A stretch of 64,000 nt of DNA from an uncultured Verrucomicrobiales bacterium (GTDB lineage: Bacteria; Verrucomicrobiota; Verrucomicrobiia; Verrucomicrobiales; DEV007). The DNA is taken from assembly GCA_937891465.1 (NCBI GenBank), contig CALAHF010000017.1, positions 43,929 through 107,928 on the forward strand. Reading direction: 5' to 3'. The first letter of the stretch is position 1. Each line of letters starts with the position of its first letter. This document shows positions 28,324 to 38,844 of this stretch, one piece after another. The notes beneath the pieces were generated by a model, which did not search any database, was not told where the DNA came from, and saw only the letters and a program-made list of their open reading frames with translations. Both the position numbers and the translations under genes were made by a program.

Positions 28324-31300
28324 TCACGGCGCAAATCGAGTCGGATTCACGACGCGGAATTTGTAATATTCTCCGAGAGATGGCAACTGAGTTGGATCAG
28401 CGATCGCGTAGTCTGGAATTTGCCGATCATTTGATTCCACATAACGCTCGACGATCGTCGCACCGCGATACTCACCGACAACGGAATCGATTTTCGGATC
28501 CCAGCTGCTGTAATCATCATCGGCACGGCGAGATTGCGTAAGAACCTGAGCTCTAAAGTGAACCTTATAGGAGTTCGACTTGGTGGTAACCCGATTGTAG
28601 ATATTTCCGTAAGGACGCTCGCGGGAGTTATCGCCAACCACAGCATGCTCAGCCCAATACTTTCCGCTATCCATATCCGCGATTACTCCATTACTCTCGT
28701 CTGGAGTATAAGTGTTAATCTGAGCCCGGCGACTGGTCGACCCCTGGCGCTCTGCGACTTGCTGAGGAACAAGGTGCATCGTTGTCACTTCACTGCCGGT
28801 TTTAAAGATCTCCAAGTCAGTTTCAAACTTTCTTTGAAACTGAGCGAGGGTTTGATCTTCAAGAATCACAGTACGAAGTCGAAGCCCCTGCAAATTTCCA
28901 CCATAAGGCTTGTCTCTCCAATGGTATCCCTGACCACGCCCTGAGTTGTGCTTGTAATCCCTGACATACCTGCTCCGGGACGAAGTTCCACTTCCGCGGG
29001 TAGGAACGCAAAGCATGAATTCAGATTTAAAGACACCGCGCAAAGCCGTGCTGCGCTCAATATGACGGAACGGAAGCATTTGGTAATTCAAATTCACTTT
29101 TCCGGCTGTTGAGAGCGGCTCGGAAATTGCATAAGGCTCGACAATCGGCATCCAGAATAAATCCATAATCAGATGATCAGGAGGCGACACATCTCCTGGA
29201 TGAGTTTTGTATCCATGAGCGGTGCTCTCGATATTGGGGCGGAAAAGAAGGGTTTGCCATGGACGATTTTCAATCGTGCCAGTTGGCAATGAACCAAACA
29301 TTCCCGGCCCATTGATGATCCGGTTAGGGGAGAAGTAGGCGGGTGAAGCCGGCTCATGAATCCAATCACGAACGAAGTAAGGAAAATCTCCATAATCCCG
29401 GCGCATTTCGAATTGCCCTGCAGATGCATCAGGATCGGTCTGGTTGAAGAGAGAATGCAAATTTCCCTCGTCCGGCTTATTGATATATGGACCATCAACA
29501 GTCAGGCCAGGCCCGTTGTCGAAATCACCATAATTCATGACGTCCGAGGTTTTATACCCAGATTCAGCACCTGTGATCATGATCGGGTTTTTCCCGCGGT
29601 AGTTCACATCTTGAACAAGCTGACGGTCTTGCTTAAACTGATAGCCACTATAGGTTCCGCCAGTCGAGAGCCCCATTGAGTGAGCCATTCTTGATTTTCC
29701 ATACATCCAGTGAGGCCCAAATATATCCTCACCCGCTTCAATTTTCGCCCGAGCAGCCGCTATTCGCGCATCTCCGTGATTTACCGAAACCGACTGAACC
29801 ACATCCTGCCCCCAAATGATGCGACCAGCTCCCTCATGGCTGTTGATCCGGTAGATCCGGCCGCGCCTCGCACTGCTGCGATCATTCGAAACTTCACCAC
29901 CAACTGTTTCAGGATTGGTGCCGTGACGAGTCAAACTCCACATTCCCAACGGGGATGTTGGATACCGCTGAATTCTGTTAAATTCGTTGAAGTAGCCCGC
30001 TCGCCCCTGTGGCAAGATAGGCGCAGCAACTGTAAAGTCATCGAATCGGACTGTAATATCCTGAATTACGTCGGCAGCAGAATCCTGAGGCGCCGAATCT
30101 TGATTATCGCCTACGTTCGCATCCTTAAAGATAAACTGGACATCGCCACCAGTCATCGAAAGTTCGAGACCTTCGATAACAAAGGGTTTCGTGATCAGAT
30201 CATACTGGTTGTAGGGCTGCTGGCCATCATACCCCGGATCAATGGGTGTCCAACGTCCACCGTAGCTCACATTCTGGGCGCCGGTGTGAGGTCTCGCTCC
30301 ACCCAACTGATAGGAAAGCGGTTTTGTCCCCCCGTAGTGGCGGTCTCCCCAGCCAATCTGACGTCCATTGGTGTGCCAAGTATAATCAGTTCGCTCTAGA
30401 GAAGTTGCACCGGCTTTGGATTTAAACGTAATCCCACTTAACACCTTAACTTCAATCGACATGTCTGGATTGATGGGAATCCAACCGAGGCTCGGCGTGA
30501 ACAGATGAAAGAACAAACCGGCCTGAATCAAGGTTTCCCCCTCCTTGAGCCTCATTTGGTCAGAGTTAACCGGGCCACGATCTCCCATTTTAGAGTTATC
30601 ATATCCTCCCGCTACCCATCCGAGCTGCCAGTTCCAAACAGCAGGATCAAACACCCCGCCTTTACCGGGTGCTGAACCTGCAATGAGCGGGTCGGCAGGG
30701 TTTGCGTTATAGGCCATTGTCAACCAGGTCGGCCAATTCGTTCTCTCCGCTGTTTTTGCTGCCTCATCGAGAGAGTTGTACTGAACGTTCACTCTCGCAT
30801 TCAACGGAGGAATGTTTGACCAGGCTGGCTCATTGATTGGTTCGTCGTGCCATCCGCCACCGTATTTTGTAATTCCAGGATAGCGGGGGTTTGCGCCAAC
30901 TCCTCCAACAGTCTCGCCGTTGGCTTGACCGCAGTTAATGGCAACGATCTCCGCATCCAAAAGGGTAAAGAATCGTCCAAATCCCTTCGTCGGTGTTGAA
31001 CCCAAATCGATCGAGATTGGGGTCACTTGTCCATGCGACTTATGCATCCGGTCTTCGCCGACCACCAGCTTATTTCTACGATCCCTACGCCCATTGGTGT
31101 AGGTAATGTGTTTATTGTCATTAACTGCAGTCATTGCAGACTCCCAGTCTTCCCCAAAGAGACTGTCATCATGCAAATTGGTGCAACGAATGTAGTCAAA
31201 AATCTGAGTCAAAATTTGACGCGATTGATGCTTTCCATACTTGGACTGAAAACTGTCGCCGTATCCGGGAACGTTTTCGCTCATCAATCCGTCCAGATAC

Positions 31301-32862
31301 TTATACAAGTCCTGATTCCGTTGAATCCCGGTATAGTCAAAGGTCGGACTGTCAGCGTTCTCACGGCGGAAAATATAATCAATCCGGTCGCTGCTACCTG
31401 ATCCTGCACTCACTTCGCCACCAAGAGTCGAACAGAAGTGGATCAACCGGTCGAAATTAGTGAGTTTTGTCTGATATTCAGAGCTGGAAGAAGTAGAACG
31501 AGCCGCATTATAAATAGGCCACATCGTAACCCGTGGAGTATTGAAAATCGTCGTTTCCGGAGAACGACTGGTAACCGTCAGGAAAAACTTAGAACGTTCA
31601 AGATGTTCTTGAATCTCATTTTCAGGCAATATACCTCCCTTAGAATCCGGAAAAATTGCGGGCTCGCGATCCGGGCGAAGCATAAATTCATCCACTGAAG
31701 GAAAAAGTGGATTCTTATCAGCAATCAAACCAAGTCGCTTATCAACATCACGAGGATCAATCTTCACCGTGCCGGACTCGGAACCACCGCCAACTACGCG
31801 TGGAACCAGCTCAAAAATCATTTCCATCGCGTCGCGATCGTTGACGATATCAATCACACCCGGAGCCAACACGGGAATCAGGTGCGTCGTTGCCGGATGT
31901 CCCGGATAACGCTGCCACTCGTGCTGAGCAGGCTGAAACTTACCCATTGCCATATCGAGGTCACCTCCAGCTTTGGGAATATCCCATGCCAGTCCACCAG
32001 CAGCAGTATTGACGTTCAGTTTCGAAGTTTCATCGTCCGCCCAAAACGCAAATCGAGCGACAATGCGGTTTTCGTCCGATGGAATTCCTTTTCCGCTCAA
32101 ACGGGTGAATTGTTTAGGAGCGTCAAGTGCTCCCGAAGGAGGCAGATGCCCCAGAGTTCCATCTTTCAGCTGATAGATCCATTTAACCGGCATCGGCAAC
32201 ACCTCTCTTTGGGTCTGATCGCTAACTACTTTTGCAAGCTCAGAAGCAGGCGTTCCATTTTTGGTTTCGAGAGCCAACAGTCGGCTGTTCGAGTTCCCAC
32301 CCTTTCCGGTGTTATAATCGAAACCTTCAATGCCTTGCTTTTGGTTCCCGATCTCTCTCGGCCAGACCGGAATTTCACGTGAATACGGGTCAACAATTGG
32401 AAAGTAAACTTTTGTCCCCCTCACAACAGGCTCGTTCAAGTCCACATAAACCTCTGGCTGATCGCTCCAGTTTGCGGCTTCAGTAAAATCTTCCTGGACC
32501 AACAGGGCTTCATCAGTCACTTCCATCGCTTCATCGGAATACAATTTGTAACCCGTCTCAAAATCGCCATTGGAGGACCACGTGCGAATAGCGCCCGGCT
32601 GGGATGCCCATGCACTGGTCGTGCTGTTCGATGCTTTCCGAATCTGTGCAATCACCATGTTAATGGCCTGCTCACCAACCTGCTGAGCTTGCAAACCGTG
32701 CGAATAGGTTGCCGATGCCCGATGTTCACTCTGCGCCAGAGAGAAAAATGTCAGGACTAGAATGGTCGAAAGAGACATGACCGCGAGCACTGTGACCAGT
32801 GCGACCCCTTTCTTATTTCCACTCTGCCCCGAAGGCTTGGCTGATTTTTTTAAGAGTTTCAT
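28324..32862 (-). CDS. Verru_Chthon cassette protein A, copy 1 (giant GspK-like)
   Basis: A 1512-residue exported protein. The N-terminus is MKLLKKSAKPSGQSGNKKG followed by VALVTVLAVMSLSTILVL, a prepilin-like helix with Thr rather than Glu at +5. Lack of Glu5 is the hallmark of GspK, the tip minor pseudopilin. Next comes a region shared with the other A protein (FFSLAQSEHRAS, QIRKAS, SQPGAIR), then a very large repertoire of soluble beta-rich sequence with no recognised catalytic motif, ending in ATIVERYVESNDRQIPDY and YYKFRVVNPTRF. GspK proteins are usually around 300-400 residues, so most of this chain is extra. TIGR02600 names the family. It is paralogous along its length to the neighbour at 32994. 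Confidence 0.88.
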   Translation of the reverse strand: MKLLKKSAKPSGQSGNKKGVALVTVLAVMSLSTILVLTFFSLAQSEHRASATYSHGLQAQQVGEQAINMVIAQIRKASNSTTSAWASQPGAIRTWSSNGDFETGYKLYSDEAMEVTDEALLVQEDFTEAANWSDQPEVYVDLNEPVVRGTKVYFPIVDPYSREIPVWPREIGNQKQGIEGFDYNTGKGGNSNSRLLALETKNGTPASELAKVVSDQTQREVLPMPVKWIYQLKDGTLGHLPPSGALDAPKQFTRLSGKGIPSDENRIVARFAFWADDETSKLNVNTAAGGLAWDIPKAGGDLDMAMGKFQPAQHEWQRYPGHPATTHLIPVLAPGVIDIVNDRDAMEMIFELVPRVVGGGSESGTVKIDPRDVDKRLGLIADKNPLFPSVDEFMLRPDREPAIFPDSKGGILPENEIQEHLERSKFFLTVTSRSPETTIFNTPRVTMWPIYNAARSTSSSSEYQTKLTNFDRLIHFCSTLGGEVSAGSGSSDRIDYIFRRENADSPTFDYTGIQRNQDLYKYLDGLMSENVPGYGDSFQSKYGKHQSRQILTQIFDYIRCTNLHDDSLFGEDWESAMTAVNDNKHITYTNGRRDRRNKLVVGEDRMHKSHGQVTPISIDLGSTPTKGFGRFFTLLDAEIVAINCGQANGETVGGVGANPRYPGITKYGGGWHDEPINEPAWSNIPPLNARVNVQYNSLDEAAKTAERTNWPTWLTMAYNANPADPLIAGSAPGKGGVFDPAVWNWQLGWVAGGYDNSKMGDRGPVNSDQMRLKEGETLIQAGLFFHLFTPSLGWIPINPDMSIEVKVLSGITFKSKAGATSLERTDYTWHTNGRQIGWGDRHYGGTKPLSYQLGGARPHTGAQNVSYGGRWTPIDPGYDGQQPYNQYDLITKPFVIEGLELSMTGGDVQFIFKDANVGDNQDSAPQDSAADVIQDITVRFDDFTVAAPILPQGRAGYFNEFNRIQRYPTSPLGMWSLTRHGTNPETVGGEVSNDRSSARRGRIYRINSHEGAGRIIWGQDVVQSVSVNHGDARIAAARAKIEAGEDIFGPHWMYGKSRMAHSMGLSTGGTYSGYQFKQDRQLVQDVNYRGKNPIMITGAESGYKTSDVMNYGDFDNGPGLTVDGPYINKPDEGNLHSLFNQTDPDASAGQFEMRRDYGDFPYFVRDWIHEPASPAYFSPNRIINGPGMFGSLPTGTIENRPWQTLLFRPNIESTAHGYKTHPGDVSPPDHLIMDLFWMPIVEPYAISEPLSTAGKVNLNYQMLPFRHIERSTALRGVFKSEFMLCVPTRGSGTSSRSRYVRDYKHNSGRGQGYHWRDKPYGGNLQGLRLRTVILEDQTLAQFQRKFETDLEIFKTGSEVTTMHLVPQQVAERQGSTSRRAQINTYTPDESNGVIADMDSGKYWAEHAVVGDNSRERPYGNIYNRVTTKSNSYKVHFRAQVLTQSRRADDDYSSWDPKIDSVVGEYRGATIVERYVESNDRQIPDYAIADPTQLPSLGEYYKFRVVNPTRFAP

Positions 32863-32993
32863 GATGTGGTTGCGTTTGGATTTTGGGGAAAAGCCCTCCG
32901 ATTGGGCAATTCTAAAATGTTTTACAATGTAAATTGATGCAATTACAATGACAATACAAGAACATTCTTGTCGTTTTTTTCAAAAGTGACCCA
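32863..32993 (-). promoter_or_regulatory. AT-rich intergenic region between the two A genes
   Basis: 131 bp, AT-rich, with an imperfect palindrome near 32958-32974 (ACAAGAA and TTCTTGT) and TTTACA/TAGAAT-like boxes on the minus strand. It probably holds a promoter for the downstream A, B, C, D genes, so the second A could be transcribed apart from the first. No terminator faces the upstream A gene. Confidence 0.35.
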
Positions 32994-35900
32994 TTAAGGC
33001 GTAAATCTCCGCGAATTGACAACCCTAAATTTGTAAAATTCTTGAAGATTTTTGTCACTCTCTGAAATGTCTGTGGCGTAATCCGGAATCGATTCTTCGT
33101 TTGCCTCAAGATAGCGCTCAATCAGCGTCGAACCTCTGCATTCAGCCGTCGGGCTATCTCTGGATGGATCAAACTTATCGGGACTGGAACCACGGCCCTG
33201 GGCAATGGTCTGACAACGAAAATGCACCCGGAACGTGTTGGATTTGGTTGTCAGCCTTGAATAGAGGTTCGCGTAGGGCCTCTCCCGGCTGTTATCTCCA
33301 GTGAGAGCATGCTTGGCCCAAAAATCATTTCGCATCGCATCGAGCGTCGGCGGCGTTTTGCTGCCAATAGCCGACGCCCCCCTCTTTTTAATGCTGCTAT
33401 CTCTGTTCGTTTGAGGAATCAAATGCACGTCACAAATTTCGCTCGCGGTTTTGTAGGCCCTGCCCGCATCGAATTTCTCTTCAAATTGCTTGAGCGTCTC
33501 GTCCAGGTTGATCGGATGCCTCACGTGAACTCGCTGCGGAAGCGTCCCTCTTTTGTATTGTGATGCCAATCCGTTTGGAACTGCCAACATCCACTCTGAT
33601 TTCATGACCGCGCGAACTCCGGTCGATCTCGTTATATGAGAAAACGGCAAAATCTGATAGTTCAGATTGATTTTTCCCGCCGTGGAAAACGGCTCACTGA
33701 TTGCGTACGGCTCCACAACAGGCATCCAGAAAAGATCCAACAGGAGGTGATCCGGAGGATAGACATTGCCCCGCTTATCTCCGGTGGGAGGATCTGCATC
33801 CCCGGGATGCCCTTTTTGAGGCCTGAATAACAGGGTTTGCCATGGCAGTTCACGTTTCACCCCCGTAGACAGCGAGCCAAACATCGCCGGCGATGGCACC
33901 AATCGATTGGGCGAGAAATACGATGCGCCAATCATCGCCTGCTGAGTCGCTCCTACCCCGTAATAGGGAACCGTCCACCGGTATCGATTCGATCTGAACG
34001 TGCCGGCATCCCGCTCTTTAATTAGAATCTTTTTCTGCAACCCGTTCCCTTCATCCGGTTTATTGATGTAGGCCCCGTCTTTCATCACCGAAACCCCATT
34101 GTCGAAGTCACCGTGAATCGCATATTCCAATCCCTCTTCCGTTTTCGGAAAATCGGGTTTCCGGTTGGATTGATAACGATTTGGATTTTTTGATCCGCGG
34201 AGAGCGGGAACCAGGGGCGGAGCATTTCGTGTCTCACCGGGCACCACCGCGGAATTAAATCCCGTGAACGAATGCAGCACAAAATCCTTTGAGTCATCGT
34301 ATCCCTCATGAGAAATAAACCATTCCTTGGGCACCTCTTTTTTCGCCGACAGGTGACGGTAATCGCTATGCCTCAACACCATGGTCCGAACGACATCCGA
34401 CCCTTGGTTTCCATAATCCAGGATCGTCATCCCGGGACTATGAAATCGTCGCATTCGCCCTGCACGACTGAATGAAATCGTTTCCATCTCCGGACTCGAT
34501 TTGCTGGTATTCCAATTATAGAGGTTTCGATGTCCCTGCGCAGGATCCCCCACTTTGATGCCATCATTGTTAAAAACCCACCAATAGGAGGGAAAGAAAA
34601 TTCCCCCCCCACGGCTTTTCAGCTTACCATTCCTCCCTCTGAGACGAGGAAGCGTGTAGATATAATTTCCGTAGGCATCTTTCGACAAGCCACCTCCCCA
34701 TTTCTTCATCAGAGCTGGTTGAGGAAGCTCTGCGTCAGCAAATTTAATCGTCAACGTCTGCGCCAACAGCAAATCAGACAGCTCTGGCTTTTCGGGCGAA
34801 TGAAAATTCCCCGAATACAATCGGATGATGATTTCGCCACCTTCGAAATTCATTTCAGGATTCTCCTTATCGATAATCAAAGGAACGCTAATAAAAGGGT
34901 AGGCCATTCTGCCTTGATCGGTTCGGTCTTTTGGATTGCCATTCACCCCCCGATCATCCTGCAAATTTCCCCGGGCAGGAATCCGACGATTGCCCGCCAC
35001 CGACCAGAAGCCGGATGTGCCGCCTGCAATCGAATTACTACTAAACCGCCCTACATTCCGTATCCTGGATCCCCCACCGCTCTGCCAAACGTCTTCGTCA
35101 TTGAGCTGAAAATCCACGACTTCTCCATTCACTTTAAACGGCTCCACGATTTCCACCTGCATCGTCATGTCTTCGTGCAAGGGCGTCCATCCTTGCGATG
35201 GAGTGAACAACTCAAATAAAAGCGCAGCTTGGATGCAGCGCTCTTCTTTCCTCCATTCCAGTTCTCTCGGAAGCGCCGCGTTTTGGCCCGTCCCACTTCC
35301 GAAAGCATTACTTCCCAGCACCCCTTTGGGATGTTTTGGCTCACCCGGATTATTGGGATCTTCACCTCCGGCATCGGCATTGCAAATGAACATGATTCCC
35401 GCCTCCGAAACCGTAAGAAATCGTCCAAACCCGCGAGTTTCCAGCGCTTCAATTTCGATCGGCACGACTTGGCCATGCCCCGGATAACTTCCCTCCGGCT
35501 GATTAATTCGTTCTTTTCCATCATCACCCGGATCCACTTTCGGCTGCGGCCTTCTGCCATCAGTGAACTGAGACTGCTTCCCGAGATTCATCCAATCGTT
35601 GAATGAGTATTCATGCCGGTCGAGATTCTCGTCATACAAATTGGTGCACCGGATATAATCGAAAATTTCAGTGAGAATCTGATCCCGATCATCTCCGAAT
35701 TTTGCGTCAAACCGACCGCCATACCCCGGAATTTTTCTCGAGGTTAAGTTTTGCAGGTATTTAAAAACCTCCTGATTCCGGGGAATATCCTCCCAGTCTT
35801 CCGTGGGACTGTCCGCATTTTTACGTTGGAAATAATAGATGGATTCGTCTTCACCCGCCTTGCCCGTTCGGCTGCAAAACCTCAACAATTCATCATAGGG

Positions 35901-37283
35901 CGTCCGATGAAGCCCTTTGCTAGTTTCCCTCTCAACACTCGTCGGCCAAATGGAAACGCGTGGCAGATTGAAAACGTTGATCTCCGGCGCGCGGCTATTT
36001 GCCGTTAGAAAAAACCGCGACTGCTCAACCAATTCATTCGCCGGCACTTTATCAACGTCATCCTTTTCCACATCAAAGGTGTTCTCCACCCGCCAATCTG
36101 TAACCACCCCTTCTTCATCACGGTTCATCGACATCACAAATTCATCTACCGAGGGATACAGGTAGTTCTTGTCTAAAATCAGCGGTTCAACATCAAGATA
36201 GGCACGCTCGCCTGCTTCCGAGCCACCCCACTCAATTCGGGGAACCAAATCGTAAATGGTTTCATAATGTTCCGGCAAAAGCAGATCGACATTCGGAAAC
36301 AAAACCGGGCTGAGGGCAGTCTGCGCCGGGTGTCCCGGAAAACGCTGAAACTCCGTGTAAGTCGGCTGAGACCAGCCATATTTCCGATCATCAAATTGAG
36401 TTCCCGGCGCCGCCATTTCCCAGAGACGACCGCGCGTTACGACACCGCCGCCTGCTACCCGCGGAGTATCCCAGAAAACAGGCTCCGAAGCCGTATTGAT
36501 ATTTACCTTTGCCGTTTCGTCGTCTGCCCAGAAAGCAATTCTTCCCACGATCGGATTGGCAGCAGAACCCGGACTGGAATACGATCTGCCGGAATCACCT
36601 GAATCATCAGCACCCGCTGGAAGAATGAAGTTTCCATTCTTATCCAACGTCCCCATCGTGCCATCACTCTTCACATAGAGCCACTTCACAGGCATCGGCA
36701 GCGATGTGGACTCGATCTTTCTTAAATGGCTCTCCAAATCACCCGAGGGAACGTTTTCCGTTTCAAAGTCAAACCCTTCCACCCCTCGCTTTGTTTTCGC
36801 TAGGGGATCCACGATCGGAAAATGAGCAAGTTCGCCACGAATGACAGGTTCGTTCAAATCCACCCAAATGGCATCGTCTTCACGCCATTTATTCAGCTCG
36901 CCAAAGTCATCAAAGGCAAAAGCAAACTCATCTTCAGACACCACCATTTGGTCATCTGAATAAAGCTTAAATCCCTTCGCAAAAAGTCCGGAGTCATCAT
37001 ACTGCCGCAACCCGCCCGGCTGACTGATCCACAATCGATCTTTTTCTTCAGTTGCTTCACGAATCTGGCCAATCACCAAATTGACCGCCGATTCGCTCAA
37101 CATCTGAGCTGAAACCCCATTGTTATAATGGGATGCAGCCCGGTGCTCGCTCTGAGCCAACGTGAAAAATGCCAGAATCAGAATGATCGACAGTGTCAGC
37201 AAAACCAACACCGTCATCAAAGCTACGCCTCCCTCTCCGGGGAGAGAACGATGGGAGCCGGAATCTGGGCGGGAAATTTTCAA
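32994..37283 (-). CDS. Verru_Chthon cassette protein A, copy 2 (giant GspK-like)
   Basis: A 1429-residue paralogue of the 28324 protein. The leader KISRPDSGSHRSLPGEGG precedes VALMTVLVLLTLSIILILAF, again GspK-like with no Glu at +5. It shares with copy 1 the FFTLAQSEHRAASHY block, the SQPG motif, LPMPVKWLY, the FWADDETAKVNINTAS block and the C-terminal IERYLEANEESIPDY and FYKFRVVNSRRF. The start is TTG at 37283; an in-frame stop lies eight codons upstream and no ATG exists before the membrane helix. AGGAGG occurs about 25 nt further upstream. It is the first gene of the cassette operon. Confidence 0.86.
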   Translation of the reverse strand: MKISRPDSGSHRSLPGEGGVALMTVLVLLTLSIILILAFFTLAQSEHRAASHYNNGVSAQMLSESAVNLVIGQIREATEEKDRLWISQPGGLRQYDDSGLFAKGFKLYSDDQMVVSEDEFAFAFDDFGELNKWREDDAIWVDLNEPVIRGELAHFPIVDPLAKTKRGVEGFDFETENVPSGDLESHLRKIESTSLPMPVKWLYVKSDGTMGTLDKNGNFILPAGADDSGDSGRSYSSPGSAANPIVGRIAFWADDETAKVNINTASEPVFWDTPRVAGGGVVTRGRLWEMAAPGTQFDDRKYGWSQPTYTEFQRFPGHPAQTALSPVLFPNVDLLLPEHYETIYDLVPRIEWGGSEAGERAYLDVEPLILDKNYLYPSVDEFVMSMNRDEEGVVTDWRVENTFDVEKDDVDKVPANELVEQSRFFLTANSRAPEINVFNLPRVSIWPTSVERETSKGLHRTPYDELLRFCSRTGKAGEDESIYYFQRKNADSPTEDWEDIPRNQEVFKYLQNLTSRKIPGYGGRFDAKFGDDRDQILTEIFDYIRCTNLYDENLDRHEYSFNDWMNLGKQSQFTDGRRPQPKVDPGDDGKERINQPEGSYPGHGQVVPIEIEALETRGFGRFLTVSEAGIMFICNADAGGEDPNNPGEPKHPKGVLGSNAFGSGTGQNAALPRELEWRKEERCIQAALLFELFTPSQGWTPLHEDMTMQVEIVEPFKVNGEVVDFQLNDEDVWQSGGGSRIRNVGRFSSNSIAGGTSGFWSVAGNRRIPARGNLQDDRGVNGNPKDRTDQGRMAYPFISVPLIIDKENPEMNFEGGEIIIRLYSGNFHSPEKPELSDLLLAQTLTIKFADAELPQPALMKKWGGGLSKDAYGNYIYTLPRLRGRNGKLKSRGGGIFFPSYWWVFNNDGIKVGDPAQGHRNLYNWNTSKSSPEMETISFSRAGRMRRFHSPGMTILDYGNQGSDVVRTMVLRHSDYRHLSAKKEVPKEWFISHEGYDDSKDFVLHSFTGFNSAVVPGETRNAPPLVPALRGSKNPNRYQSNRKPDFPKTEEGLEYAIHGDFDNGVSVMKDGAYINKPDEGNGLQKKILIKERDAGTFRSNRYRWTVPYYGVGATQQAMIGASYFSPNRLVPSPAMFGSLSTGVKRELPWQTLLFRPQKGHPGDADPPTGDKRGNVYPPDHLLLDLFWMPVVEPYAISEPFSTAGKINLNYQILPFSHITRSTGVRAVMKSEWMLAVPNGLASQYKRGTLPQRVHVRHPINLDETLKQFEEKFDAGRAYKTASEICDVHLIPQTNRDSSIKKRGASAIGSKTPPTLDAMRNDFWAKHALTGDNSRERPYANLYSRLTTKSNTFRVHFRCQTIAQGRGSSPDKFDPSRDSPTAECRGSTLIERYLEANEESIPDYATDISESDKNLQEFYKFRVVNSRRFTP

Positions 37284-37380
37284 GGGAGAAACGTGAAACG
37301 CCCCTCAACCTCCTAAAATTGAGCGAAGAACACAAGACTAATCGCGGCCCCATTCGCCCTTCAAGACGAAGCATTCTCAA

Positions 37381-37423
37381 CGAACCAACAGGGTTGGTTC
37401 AACGATCCGATACTGTTGGATCG
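37381..37423. repeat. 43-bp interspersed element
   Basis: Left arm CGAACCAACAGGGTTG, centre GTTCAACGATC, right arm CGATACTGTTGGATCG. It starts 98 bp upstream of the TTG start of cassette A copy 2 and lies 8 bp after the carboxypeptidase stop. Confidence 0.88.
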
Positions 37424-37431
37424 AAAAACGC

Positions 37432-38718
37432 CTAGAAATCAAGCATCGCGACTTCGGTAAATTCTTCTTTCGCCTTTCCATCTGCCGCTGCCTCCTCAAC
37501 TTCATCTTCGTCGTCCTCACCTTTTGGCTTTTCAATTTTCAAAGCGAGAGACCATTCGAGCAACGCCTGAGAATCTTTATAAACATAAGGGCGGCCGCTC
37601 TTCAACATGACCGTAATCCGGTCCTGCCCGTTTTCGGACGCACTGCTGATCAAACAATTCCCCGCTGCATAGGTGAAGCCGGTTTTCATTCCGTTGCATG
37701 ACTTCAATGTGCCCAAAACCTTGTTCGTATTGTAAAGCTTGTAGACCTTCCCGCTGCCAAGAACGAATTCGAAAGTCCGCTTCTTAACGATTTCGCGGAT
37801 TTCAGGATTTTGATAAGCCTCGAACGCAGCCAAAGCCATGTCATGCGCGGTTGAATGCTGCCCCTTCGCCGGCAACCCGTGAGGATTCACAAAATTCGAG
37901 TCATTCATTCCAAGCGATTTCGCCAACGTATTCATCTTCTCTGCAAACGCCGCCACGCTTCCGGCATTATCAATTGCCAACGTTGCAGCCAGATCATTGC
38001 CACTTCGAACAAGCAGTCCGGTCAAAATCTGTCGGCGCGTGTAAATTTCACCCGGCTTCACCCCGACAACGGTCGGCTCAACATCATAGACTTCTTTGGG
38101 AACGACCAATTCGGTATCCAAACTCCCTGCCTGACAGACCAAAATCGCCGTTAAAAGCTTTTGCGTACTGGCTACTGGAATTTTGTAATCGGCCGATTTT
38201 TTGTAATAAAATTGCATCGTATTTCCATCAATCACTGCCGCATGCTTTCCGTAAACACTCGGTGCTTTGGGCCCCTTCCAGGCTTGTGGTGGCGGGAGAT
38301 TTTCCCGGCGGCGAACGATTTCTTCGCGGCTTTCCAACAGCATTTCCAAATCGGCCAGTGCACGTTCGCGCTCGGCAATCGCCTGCTCGCGCTCCAAAAG
38401 CTCCTGCTCTCGCGTAATCAAGGTTCCTTCCCGCTTCGAAAGCATCCGTGCCCGGCGTGACAAGTTGTCGGCCAACTTCTCCATCATCTCCTCGCGAAGC
38501 TCTTCTTTCGTTCTGGGCTTTTTCGGCTCTGGAGCCACTTCTGGCGCAGCCTCTTTATCACCCTCAGCCGGTTTCTCACCTGCCTCAGTTGACGAATCTT
38601 CCGGCTTTTTCTCTTTGGTGTTCTCCTGAGAAAAAGCGAGTTGCGGCGAAATGGACAGCAACGCAGCAACAAAGACAGCAAGCACGAACCTCGGGCAAAT
38701 GACAGTTGGGCAGGTCAT
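37432..38718 (-). CDS. D-alanyl-D-alanine carboxypeptidase (peptidase S11) with coiled-coil linker
   Basis: Penicillin-binding protein of the S11/DacF family that trims the terminal D-Ala of stem peptides. A signal peptide (LAVFVAALLSISPQLAFSQ) is followed by an acidic segment and about 65 residues of charged coiled coil (LREEMMEKLADNL to VRRRENLPP). The catalytic domain has STQK (nucleophile), SGN and KTGFT. The C-terminal region after LLEWSLALKI is acidic and short, without the usual membrane-anchor helix. The coiled coil is not part of ordinary DacF proteins and may dimerise the enzyme or hold it at the envelope. I chose the ATG at 38718; TTG is five codons upstream. Confidence 0.9.
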   Translation of the reverse strand: MTCPTVICPRFVLAVFVAALLSISPQLAFSQENTKEKKPEDSSTEAGEKPAEGDKEAAPEVAPEPKKPRTKEELREEMMEKLADNLSRRARMLSKREGTLITREQELLEREQAIAERERALADLEMLLESREEIVRRRENLPPPQAWKGPKAPSVYGKHAAVIDGNTMQFYYKKSADYKIPVASTQKLLTAILVCQAGSLDTELVVPKEVYDVEPTVVGVKPGEIYTRRQILTGLLVRSGNDLAATLAIDNAGSVAAFAEKMNTLAKSLGMNDSNFVNPHGLPAKGQHSTAHDMALAAFEAYQNPEIREIVKKRTFEFVLGSGKVYKLYNTNKVLGTLKSCNGMKTGFTYAAGNCLISSASENGQDRITVMLKSGRPYVYKDSQALLEWSLALKIEKPKGEDDEDEVEEAAADGKAKEEFTEVAMLDF

Positions 38719-38844
38719 ATTGATTATTAACAAAAATTAAAGAGCCTTATAATTCTTATAATTATCTCTCGAAATTTAACTCTATGGATTTTACCGAACG
38801 TGCGGATTGACGCAACCCCCGCTTTTCAATAGCGTCCCGCCATC

